Assembly (NCBI GenBank): GCA_038117225.1
Contig: JAYOFM010000086.1
Coordinates: 1 to 17,345, forward strand
Length of the DNA: 17,345 bases
Source of the DNA: JAYOFM01 sp038117225
Lineage (GTDB): Bacteria > Pseudomonadota > Alphaproteobacteria > Rhodospirillales > Casp-alpha2
Direction of reading: 5' to 3'
In this document: piece after piece, positions 7,466 through 14,408 of the stretch
Layout of the letters: each line of letters starts with the position of its first letter
Position numbering within the stretch: position 1 is the stretch's first letter
Notes under the pieces: model-generated
Database searches by the model: none
The model's input: the letters and a program-made list of their open reading frames with translations, nothing else
What the model was told of the DNA's origin: nothing
Program-made: the position numbers and the translations under genes

Positions 7466-9757
7466 GTGAGCGGCCCCGACAAGCGCAAGGCCGATCTACG
7501 TGGCGGCCTGTTCATGGCGGCATTCGCCATGGCGGTCATCGTCATCCTCTACGGCTGGGGCGGGTTCACGTCGTTGGAAAGCACCCTTGCCGATAGCCGC
7601 TTTTCCGCCGGCGATCGGCAAGCGACCGGCGACGTCGTTATCGTTGCCATTGATGCCCCGAGCATCCAGAGCATGGGGGCGTGGCCATGGCCGCGTACGC
7701 ACCATGCGCGGGTGATTGAAAAACTGCTGGCATCCGGCGCGCGCCTGATCGCCATGGATGTGGATTTCAGTTCGCCCTCCGACCCCGTGACCGATGCCGC
7801 GTTCGCGCGTGTTCTCGACGCGGCGGGCAAGAAAATCGTCCTGCCGGTGTTCAAGCAATGGGTCGACCTGACCGGGTCGACCGTGGTGCAGACCGAGCCG
7901 ATGGAGGCGTTCAGCCGCGGCGCCCTGCTGGCATCGGTCAACGTTCGCCCCGGCCGGGACAGCCTGATCCGTACGTACGAACGATTTTCCTCCTGGCACG
8001 GCGATCTGATCCCGTCCATGGCGATTCGCCTGGCTAATCGCGACGACCGGCGGTTGGAACCGTTCGAAATTGATTATTCCATTAACGCCCGTTCGATCCC
8101 CATCGTTTCCTATGCCGATATCTTCAACGGCAACTATGACGACGCGCTGGTTCGCGGACGATCGGTGATTATCGGCTCCACCGCCGTGGAACTGGGTGAT
8201 CAACTGGCGGTTCCGGTCTACCGCGCGATCCCGGGCGTTGTCCTGCAGGCGTTGGCGACGGAATCGATCCTGCTAGGGCGGACCATCCAGCGTTTGCCCT
8301 GGCCTCTGGCGCTGGCGTTCGCCGCGCTGGTCGTGGCCGCACTGGGGGCGGTGTTGGTGCGCCTGACCTGGAAGCCGGGACTTGCCATTGTCGCCGTGAG
8401 CACCTTGGCACTCCCCATCGCCGCTCTTGCCTTGCAGGAGGTCGAAGCGGTCAGCGCCGACGTGTCGCCGGCCATCGCCGGCGGTTGGCTGGTCTTCGGC
8501 ATGGCGCTGATCCGTCGGCTTGACGTGCAATCTTTTGAACTGTTCAAGGGCTGGATGTCGGCGCGGCATCGCAATGCGCTGATGTCGACGGTGTTCGAAG
8601 GAAGCGCCGACGGGATCATTGTCGTCAGCCACGAAAACCGTGTCGTGCGGATCAATTCGGCGGCGGCTCAATTGCTGGCGTTGGACTCAGTGGACGTGGT
8701 CGGCGAGCCGATCGAGGCGGTATTTTCGGATGACGAAATTCTGAGCCGGCTTGAAAGTCGCTCTCGGGCGACCGCGACCGAACCTGTCGCCGTGCCGCTT
8801 GAGATGGCCATCCAGCGCCACGACGGGTCGACGCTGCAGGCCGAGGTTTCCTTCGGTGACGCGGAATTACGGCCGGGGGTGGGACCGTTCGAACGGCGAA
8901 CGGAATCACGCATTTATCCGGTCATCACGTTCCGTGATATCAGTATGCGGAAAGCCGCTCAAACCGCCCTCGTGATCGCCGCCGAAAGAGCCATGGATGC
9001 GGATCGATCAAAGGCTCAATTCGTGGCCGCCGTCAGCCACGAACTGCGCTCACCGCTGAGCGCCGTCTCCGGGCTCTCCGACCTCATCCGCAACGAGGTG
9101 CACGGCCCGGTCGGTGATGCGCGTTACCGGGATTATGCCGAGGATATTCGTACCAACAGCGATCACCTAAAGGCCCTGGTCGATGACGTGTTGACCATCT
9201 CCAGCATTGACGCCGGCGGTTACAGCCTGCGCGAGGAGGCTTTGGAACTGGCCACCGTTGTTGGCGTTTGTCTGCGCATGGCGGCCAGTGAAGGCAATGG
9301 CGCCACGCCGCCGATCATCAATAATGTTTCCGACGACCTTCCGCTGTTGTGGGCGGACGAACGGGCACTTCGCCAGATTTTGCTCAACGTGCTCATGAAC
9401 GCGATCAAATTCACGCCGACCATTGGCCATATCGGCATCGCGGCGCGCGAAACACGGGGCGGCGAACTGGCGGTAACCATCGAGGATTCCGGGATCGGCA
9501 TCCCCCAGGACCAGTTGGACAAGGTCAAGGGTGCGTTTTGCCAGGCCAGCGACGTTTATACCAGCAATACGACCGGTGTCGGCCTAGGGCTGCATATCGT
9601 TGAAAAACTGATGACACTGCACGATGGCGTCCTGCGCATCGACAGTATTGAAAACAAGGGAACGACGGTCACATTGCTGTTCCCCAAATCCCGTTTGCGG
9701 GCAAATCCGGCTGAAACCACCAACGTCGTGAAGTTCTGGCGCGGCGGCGCGGCCTGA
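7466..9757 (+). CDS. CHASE2-PAS sensor histidine kinase (PleC/PdhS-like core)
   Basis: This is a 763-residue membrane receptor kinase. TM1 is at about 13-31. A periplasmic CHASE2 domain runs from about 35 to 275 (markers VVIVAIDAPSIQSMGAWPWPR and LIAMDVDF). Three more helices follow at about 275-297, 303-323 and 333-349, the usual CHASE2 topology. A PAS-like domain is at about 375-500 (DGIIVVSHENRVVRINSAAA). The HisKA domain has the phospho-acceptor His525 (AVSHELRSPLSAVSG). The HATPase domain has N-box Asn645, G1 at 674-680 (DSGIGIP) and G2 at 703-709 (TGVGLGL), so all catalytic boxes are intact. The stretch NEVHGPVGDARYRDYAEDI after the H-box resembles PleC/DivJ/PdhS kinases. The start is GTG with AGAGG at 7452-7456. 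No receiver domain is fused and no response regulator is in the window, so it is an orphan kinase here. The ligand is unknown; the FecR-domain protein made just upstream is a candidate partner. Confidence 0.95.
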   Translation: MSGPDKRKADLRGGLFMAAFAMAVIVILYGWGGFTSLESTLADSRFSAGDRQATGDVVIVAIDAPSIQSMGAWPWPRTHHARVIEKLLASGARLIAMDVDFSSPSDPVTDAAFARVLDAAGKKIVLPVFKQWVDLTGSTVVQTEPMEAFSRGALLASVNVRPGRDSLIRTYERFSSWHGDLIPSMAIRLANRDDRRLEPFEIDYSINARSIPIVSYADIFNGNYDDALVRGRSVIIGSTAVELGDQLAVPVYRAIPGVVLQALATESILLGRTIQRLPWPLALAFAALVVAALGAVLVRLTWKPGLAIVAVSTLALPIAALALQEVEAVSADVSPAIAGGWLVFGMALIRRLDVQSFELFKGWMSARHRNALMSTVFEGSADGIIVVSHENRVVRINSAAAQLLALDSVDVVGEPIEAVFSDDEILSRLESRSRATATEPVAVPLEMAIQRHDGSTLQAEVSFGDAELRPGVGPFERRTESRIYPVITFRDISMRKAAQTALVIAAERAMDADRSKAQFVAAVSHELRSPLSAVSGLSDLIRNEVHGPVGDARYRDYAEDIRTNSDHLKALVDDVLTISSIDAGGYSLREEALELATVVGVCLRMAASEGNGATPPIINNVSDDLPLLWADERALRQILLNVLMNAIKFTPTIGHIGIAARETRGGELAVTIEDSGIGIPQDQLDKVKGAFCQASDVYTSNTTGVGLGLHIVEKLMTLHDGVLRIDSIENKGTTVTLLFPKSRLRANPAETTNVVKFWRGGAA

Positions 9758-9775
9758 TTTATTTAGCGGCCGCGC
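9747..9775. terminator. Hairpin between convergent genes, possible bidirectional terminator
   Basis: GCGCGGCC (9747-9754) and GGCCGCGC (9768-9775) form a perfect 8-bp GC-only stem. The 13-base AT-rich loop contains the stop codons of the kinase gene (9755-9757) and of the convergent peptidase gene (9759-9761). There is no clear T-run on either side, so Rho-independent termination is only possible, not shown. The symmetrical position suits termination from both directions. Confidence 0.35.
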
Positions 9776-11864
9776 GTCCGAACACCTTCAACAGAAACGC
9801 ATAGTTGATGGCGACTTCCTCCAGCCGATCATAACGGCCGGCGGCGCCGGCGTGGCCAGCCGCCATGTTGATCTTCATCAGAAGCGGATTGCCGTCGGTT
9901 TTCGTGGCGCGCAGCCGGGCGACCCATTTGGCCGGTTCCCAATAGGTCACGCGGGGGTCGGTCAGGCCGCCGGTGACCAGCATCGCCGGATAGTCCTTGG
10001 CTTCGACATTGTCGTAGGGCGAATAGGCGGCCATGCGGGCGTAGGCCTCGGCATCCTCGATCGGATTGCCCCATTCCGGCCACTCGATGGGGGTCAGCGG
10101 CAGCGAGGTGTCGCACATGGTGTTGAGCACATCGACGAACGGCACCTCGGCGATGACGGCGCGCCACAGGTCGGGCGCCCTATTGACCACGGCACCCATT
10201 AGCATGCCGCCGGCGCTGCCGCCGTGCATGGCGATGTTGCCCTTTCTCGCCAGCCCTTGGTCGATCAGGCCCTCGGCGCAGGCGATGAAATCGGTGAAGG
10301 TGTTGGTCTTCTTTTCCAGCTTGCCGTCGGTATACCAGCGATAGCCCTTTTCCATGCCGCCCCGAATATGGGCGATGGCATAAATGAAGCCGCGATCGAC
10401 CAGCGACAGGCGCGGCGTGGCGAAGCCGGCCGGGATGGCGTGACCGTAGGACCCATAGCCGTACAGCAGCACCGGCGCCGAGCCGTCGAGCGGCGTCGCG
10501 CGGTGATAGAGCAGGGTGATCGGCACCGTCTCGCCATCCGTCGCCGTGGCCTCGAGCCGCCGGGTGACGTAATCCGCCGGGTCGTGACCGGACGGCACCT
10601 GCTGCTCCTTGCGCAGCACCCGCTCACGGCTCGCCATGTCGTAGTCGTATATGCGTTCCGGCGTCGTCGGCGAGGAGTATGCGAAGCGCAGGCGCGCGGT
10701 GTCGAATTCGTAACCGCCCCGCATGCCCAGCGCGTAGGCTTCCTCGTCGAAATCGATGGCGTGCTCGTCGCCGCTTCGCATATCGCGGATGATCAGCCGC
10801 GGCAGGGCGCCGGTGCGCTCGATGCGGACCATGTGGCCGGCGAACATCTTCGAACCGAGGATAAGATTGCCCGGCTGGTGCGCCACCAGATCGCGCCAGT
10901 TGGCTGGCGCGGGGTCATCCAGCGGCGCCGTCACGATCTTGAAGTCCTCGGCGCCGTCGGCGTTGGTGCGAATGATCAATTGATCACGCCAATCCGCAAC
11001 ATCGTACTCGATACCCGGCTGGCGCGCCGCCACCAGGCGCGGCTCAGCCTGGGCGTCATGCCCGTCGAGCAGCCAGACCTCCGACGTCAAGAGGTCGTGG
11101 GCGTCGATGACGACGAAGCGGTCGCTGTCAGTGGCGCCGATGTTGACGAAGAAACCGGGGTCGGCTTCCTCGAAGACGATATCGTCCTCCGCCGGATCCG
11201 TTCCGAGACGATGGCGCATCACCCGGTGCGGCCGGTGATTGTCGTCCAGCACCGTGTAATAAAGCGTCACACCGTCGGCGGCCCACACCAGATTGCCGCT
11301 GGCGCCGCTGATGCGCTCTTTCATATCTTCGCTTTCACCGGCGCGGCGAAAGGCGATGTCGTAGTTTTCCGAACCTCGGAGATCGACCGCGTAGGCCAGA
11401 TGGGCGTGGTCCGGGCCGTGGTCGCAGCCGCCGATCTTGAAATAATCATGACCTTTGGCCTCGGCATTGCCGTCAAGCAGGACTTCCGCCGCTTCGCTGT
11501 CCGCCGCATCGCGGGACTGGCGGCAAAACACCGGGTGCTGACCGCCGGCCACGTGGCGCACGAAGTAGGCGTAGGGGCCGTCCGGATCGGGCACGCTGCT
11601 GTCGTCCTCCGGCACGCGGCCTTTCATCTCGTCGAACAGTTCCGATTGCATCGCCGTGGTATCCGCCAGCCAGCCGGCGGTGTGGGCGTTCTCGGCCTCC
11701 AGATATTGGCGGATATCGGCATCGAGGAGGCTCGGATCCTTCATCACCTGTTGCCAGTTTTCGTCCTTCAGCCAGGCGTAGTCGTCGATGCGGGTCTGGC
11801 GGTGCAGGGTCGTCTCGCGCGGGCGGCGGGCGGCGACGGGAGCTTGGGATGTTTTGTCAGTCAT
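9759..11864 (-). CDS. ptrB: Oligopeptidase B-like prolyl oligopeptidase family serine peptidase (S9A)
   Basis: This is a cytoplasmic peptidase that would cut short peptides, by family after basic residues. The 701-residue product has no signal peptide. The seven-bladed propeller spans about 75-430, flanked by the N-terminal segment and the C-terminal alpha/beta-hydrolase domain. The catalytic triad is complete: Ser550 in MHGGSAGGM, Asp636 in GGLTDPRVTYWEPAKW and His671 in AAGHAGAAGR. The YDYDMASRERVLRKEQQVPSGHDP and YGSYG stretches are typical of oligopeptidase B. The P1-pocket region reads IEWPEWGNP (593-601), where a proline replaces one of the acidic residues I recall in enteric oligopeptidase B. 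The ATG at 11864 lies 24 bases after the deacetylase-family gene on the same strand with no clear Shine-Dalgarno, so translation may depend on read-through from that gene. Family membership is certain; the strict dibasic specificity is less so. Confidence 0.9.
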   Translation of the reverse strand: MTDKTSQAPVAARRPRETTLHRQTRIDDYAWLKDENWQQVMKDPSLLDADIRQYLEAENAHTAGWLADTTAMQSELFDEMKGRVPEDDSSVPDPDGPYAYFVRHVAGGQHPVFCRQSRDAADSEAAEVLLDGNAEAKGHDYFKIGGCDHGPDHAHLAYAVDLRGSENYDIAFRRAGESEDMKERISGASGNLVWAADGVTLYYTVLDDNHRPHRVMRHRLGTDPAEDDIVFEEADPGFFVNIGATDSDRFVVIDAHDLLTSEVWLLDGHDAQAEPRLVAARQPGIEYDVADWRDQLIIRTNADGAEDFKIVTAPLDDPAPANWRDLVAHQPGNLILGSKMFAGHMVRIERTGALPRLIIRDMRSGDEHAIDFDEEAYALGMRGGYEFDTARLRFAYSSPTTPERIYDYDMASRERVLRKEQQVPSGHDPADYVTRRLEATATDGETVPITLLYHRATPLDGSAPVLLYGYGSYGHAIPAGFATPRLSLVDRGFIYAIAHIRGGMEKGYRWYTDGKLEKKTNTFTDFIACAEGLIDQGLARKGNIAMHGGSAGGMLMGAVVNRAPDLWRAVIAEVPFVDVLNTMCDTSLPLTPIEWPEWGNPIEDAEAYARMAAYSPYDNVEAKDYPAMLVTGGLTDPRVTYWEPAKWVARLRATKTDGNPLLMKINMAAGHAGAAGRYDRLEEVAINYAFLLKVFGRAAAK

Positions 11865-11888
11865 GGGGGATATGTGGGATATTCCAGC

Positions 11889-13070
11889 TCAATCGGCAAG
11901 GGCGGCGCGGGCCAGGGCGCGCACCTCGTCGCGGACGGGCCCAGGATTGGCGGGGTCGGCGAGGCGGGTGAACCAGTGCTCCGGCGGATGACGGCCGCGT
12001 TTGTGCTTCCAGGCGAGCGAGCGCAGGAACGTTTCCGCCGCCTCGGGCAGAGTCTCTGGAACGTCGTGCCCGGCGAGGGTGCCCCAGATGCCGGCCCACG
12101 CGCGCGCCACCGCCCACGGATTGTAGCCGCCGCCGCCGACCACCAGCAGGCGCGGCGCCAGGTCCTTGACCTGAGCGACGACGCGCCACAGCGCCGAGTT
12201 GGAAAGATCGAGACGGCTTTGCGGATCATCGGCCAGCGCGTCGCAGCCGCCCTGCACGAACAGGGCATCCGGCCGCCAGGCCTGGATCAGCGGCAGCACC
12301 ACGGTTTCGGTCAGGTACTCGAGTTCCGAATCATTGAAGCCCCGAGGCACCGGTAGATTGCGCGCGGCGCCGCCGGCCCGGTCATCAATGCCGCCCGGCG
12401 CCGACGGGGGATCATCACGGCCGAGCGGCCAGCGCCCGGCTTCATGGATCGACAGGGTGAACACCCGGTCATCGTCGGCGAAGGCGTCCTGCACCCCGTC
12501 GCCGTGGTGGGCGTCGATGTCGAGATAGAACACCCGCTCGGCGCCGCCCTCCATCAGGGCCATGATCGACAGCACCGGTTCGTTGAAATAGCAGAACCCG
12601 GATGCTCGATCCGGTCGGCCATGGTGCTGGCCGCCGCCGGGGCTGTAGACGACGCCGCCATGGCGCAGCAGCCGCGCCGCCAGCTGACCCGCGCCGACGG
12701 CCGTCGCCGGGCGGCGAAACATTTCCGGGAAAACCGGATTGGCGTTGATACCGATGTGGTGGCGGGTGCGCACCTCGGCGCTGACGGTCTGGCATTCTTC
12801 CGCCGCCATGACGGCACGTATATAGGCGGGATCGTGAAAGCGCTCCAACTCGGCGCGGGTAGCTTGCGGGCTCTCCACGTATTGGCTGTCCGGTAGCCAG
12901 CCGAGGGCACGGGTAAGATCGATACAGGCACTGACCCGGGGAATGGCCAGCGGATGGTCGCGGCCGTAGCTGGAATCCCGGTAGATGTCGCTGCCGATGA
13001 ACAGCGCCGGCGAATCGGTGGCGGGCGTCAGCGCAGGCTCGACAGGTTGGCGATCAGCGCCGTGTGGCAA
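11889..13070 (-). CDS. Histone deacetylase family protein (AcuC-like zinc hydrolase)
   Basis: This is a zinc-dependent amidohydrolase of the arginase/deacetylase fold. Bacterial members deacetylate acetyl-lysine on proteins (AcuC acts on acetyl-CoA synthetase) or acetylated polyamines; the substrate here is unknown. Numbered from TTG 13070 (393 residues), the active-site His149-His150 pair is in GGGQHHGRPD, followed by GFCYFNEP. Zinc ligands are Asp186 and His188 (DIDAHHGDG) and Asp277 (GGCDAL). The transition-state tyrosine is Tyr316 (GGGGYN). DPQSRLDLS supports an AcuC-like rather than polyamine-hydrolase assignment. The start is uncertain. TTG 13070 overlaps the upstream small gene by 43 bases, whereas a CTG at 13029-13031 would overlap that gene's stop as CTGA, giving a 380-residue protein. 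Neither has a strong ribosome-binding site. The gene lies between a small unknown gene and an oligopeptidase B-like gene on the same strand, probably one transcript. Confidence 0.92.
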   Translation of the reverse strand: MPHGADRQPVEPALTPATDSPALFIGSDIYRDSSYGRDHPLAIPRVSACIDLTRALGWLPDSQYVESPQATRAELERFHDPAYIRAVMAAEECQTVSAEVRTRHHIGINANPVFPEMFRRPATAVGAGQLAARLLRHGGVVYSPGGGQHHGRPDRASGFCYFNEPVLSIMALMEGGAERVFYLDIDAHHGDGVQDAFADDDRVFTLSIHEAGRWPLGRDDPPSAPGGIDDRAGGAARNLPVPRGFNDSELEYLTETVVLPLIQAWRPDALFVQGGCDALADDPQSRLDLSNSALWRVVAQVKDLAPRLLVVGGGGYNPWAVARAWAGIWGTLAGHDVPETLPEAAETFLRSLAWKHKRGRHPPEHWFTRLADPANPGPVRDEVRALARAALAD

Positions 13071-13294
13071 CGGTTGATCTCGTCACGCAACTGGTGCGCC
13101 CGGTCCTCTTCGGGGCCCAGGCAGGTATCGACGGCACCGCGAATTTCAAGCGTTACCGTCCGCACGGCGTCGGCCATGGCGTGTTCGATGATGGTGGCGA
13201 CGGCGTGCTTCTTGTCGTCGGATAATTCGGCGCCGATGGCGTTCAGCGCCTCGGTCACCGCCAGTTTTGCCCGCGTGGACAGATCGACGTTCAT
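13028..13294 (-). CDS. Small helical protein of unknown function (88 aa)
   Basis: I do not recognise this protein. It is 88 residues, soluble and predicted mostly helical. One Ala/Lys/Asp-rich helical region covers about 6-50 (ALNAIGAELSDDKKHAVATI) and a second, polar one covers about 60-88. It has two cysteines (58 and 76) and no signal peptide or transmembrane helix. It is likely real: the ATG has a perfect GGAGG five bases upstream (13300-13304), and codon use matches its neighbours. Its stop is overlapped by the deacetylase-family gene in a way that suggests translational coupling. It is the first gene of a minus-strand run (small protein, deacetylase, peptidase), so it might affect one of those products; this is inference from position only. 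It does not look like XseB, the small protein that in my recollection often neighbours deacetylase genes in alphaproteobacteria. Confidence 0.75.
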   Translation of the reverse strand: MNVDLSTRAKLAVTEALNAIGAELSDDKKHAVATIIEHAMADAVRTVTLEIRGAVDTCLGPEEDRAHQLRDEINRCHTALIANLSSLR

Positions 13295-13299
13295 GTCAT

Positions 13300-13304
13300 C
13301 CTCC
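13300..13304 (-). promoter_or_regulatory. GGAGG ribosome-binding site of the small gene
   Basis: A perfect GGAGG on the minus strand lies five bases before the ATG at 13294. It is one of the best Shine-Dalgarno sites in the window and is the main support that this short gene is translated. Confidence 0.75.
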
Positions 13305-13395
13305 GCTTATCGAAATTTCATTACCGGCAAGTCTAGCGTTCGTTGCGCCAGATAGCGAGGGGGCGGGAAGGTCTTTCAAAGGTTTGCGCCGCCAT

Positions 13396-13401
13396 TATAC
13401 T
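13396..13401 (+). promoter_or_regulatory. Possible -10 box (TATACT) very close to purC start
   Basis: TATACT (5 of 6 matches to TATAAT) ends nine bases before the purC ATG. Transcription would begin about at 13408, giving an almost leaderless mRNA, which fits the lack of a Shine-Dalgarno site. The -35 area (CTTTCA, 13373-13378) is weak. A promoter in the 116-bp region between the divergent small gene and purC is expected in any case. Confidence 0.3.
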
Positions 13402-13410
13402 GCCGACGCC

Positions 13411-14397
13411 ATGAGCCTGAGCGAACACGATAAACGACTGCTCGCGGGTGTCCTGACGGACGCCCATTTCCCCAACCTGCCGAATTTCCAGCGCGGTAAG
13501 GTGCGCGATTCCTATGACCTGGGGGATGGCCGCCGGGTGATGATCGCCACCGACCGGCAATCGGCCTTCGATTACGTACTCGCCGCCGTGCCCCATAAGG
13601 GCCAGGTGCTGAACCAGACGGCGCGGTTCTGGTTCGACCGCACCGGCGATGTCTGCGCCAACCACGTCATCGATTACCCGGACCCCAATGTCATCATCGC
13701 GCGCGGGCTCGACATGCTGCCGGTGGAAATGGTCGTGCGCGACTACCTGACCGGCACCACCGACACCGCCATCTGGCCCATGTACGCGCGCGGCGAGCGG
13801 GACGTCTACGGCATCACCCTGCCGGACGGCCTGACCAAGAATGCCAAGTTGCCGGATACCATCCTGACGCCGACCACCAAGGGCGACGTCGGCGCGCACG
13901 ACGTGCCGATCACGCCGGCGGACATCGTCGCCAAGGGCATGATGAGCCAGCGCGACTGGGATGAGTTGGCCGAGATCAGCCTCGCCCTGTTCGCGCGCGG
14001 GCGTGACATCGCCGCCGCCAATGGCCTCATCCTGGTCGACACCAAGTATGAGTTCGGCCGCGACGGGGACGGCAAATTCGTCCTCGCCGATGAAATCCAC
14101 ACACCCGATTCAAGCCGCTATTGGGCCGCCGATACCTACGCCGCGCTGATCGCGGCGGGCGGGGAACCGGAAAACCTGGACAAGGAATTCCTGCGTCTAT
14201 GGATCCGCGCGCGCTGCGACCCGTACAATGAGCCGCTGCCGGAAATTCCGCCCGAGACATTGATCGAATTCAGCGCCAAGTACGTGCGCCTCTATGAGCA
14301 GGTCACCGGCCAGACGTTCACGCCGCCGGCCGACGATGCACCGGTGCGCGCGCGTATCGAACGCGCCCTCGCCGCCACCCTGCCTGACTATTTCTAG
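13411..14397 (+). CDS. purC: Phosphoribosylaminoimidazole-succinocarboxamide synthase (SAICAR synthase)
   Basis: This enzyme joins CAIR and aspartate with ATP to give SAICAR in de novo purine synthesis, in the cytoplasm. From the ATG at 13411 the product has 328 residues, the long (yeast ADE1-like) form rather than the ~240-residue short form. Signatures in order: GKVRDSYDLG (29-38, nucleotide-binding lobe), ATDRQSAFDYVLA (46-58), PVEMVVRDYLTGT (104-116), LPDTILTPTTKGD-GAHDVPIT (148-168), GLILVDTKYEFG (205-216) and LADEIHTPDSSRYW (225-238, binds substrate). The frame stays open upstream to 13267, but that extension is unlike any PurC N-terminus and overlaps the divergent gene, so ATG 13411 is preferred. 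No other pur genes are nearby. A transporter gene follows 11 bases after the stop and is probably co-transcribed. Confidence 0.96.
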   Translation: MSLSEHDKRLLAGVLTDAHFPNLPNFQRGKVRDSYDLGDGRRVMIATDRQSAFDYVLAAVPHKGQVLNQTARFWFDRTGDVCANHVIDYPDPNVIIARGLDMLPVEMVVRDYLTGTTDTAIWPMYARGERDVYGITLPDGLTKNAKLPDTILTPTTKGDVGAHDVPITPADIVAKGMMSQRDWDELAEISLALFARGRDIAAANGLILVDTKYEFGRDGDGKFVLADEIHTPDSSRYWAADTYAALIAAGGEPENLDKEFLRLWIRARCDPYNEPLPEIPPETLIEFSAKYVRLYEQVTGQTFTPPADDAPVRARIERALAATLPDYF

Positions 14398-14408
14398 GCC
14401 GTGCGTTC

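Noticed and set aside
7466..9757. CHASE2 protein as an adenylate/guanylate cyclase
   Set aside because: Many CHASE2 proteins are cyclases, but here the C-terminal half has clear H, N, G1 and G2 boxes of a histidine kinase and no cyclase motif.
10224..12356. A 710-codon open frame on the plus strand, antisense to the peptidase gene and part of the deacetylase-family gene
   Set aside because: It lies wholly opposite two well-recognised enzymes with intact motifs. Its translation is rich in Arg, Ala, Gly, His and Val with no family resemblance, as expected from the GC-rich third positions of the real genes.
13267..13410. A 48-codon N-terminal extension of purC in the same frame
   Set aside because: It overlaps the well-supported divergent small gene and does not resemble any PurC N-terminus. 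The conserved protein begins at ATG 13411.
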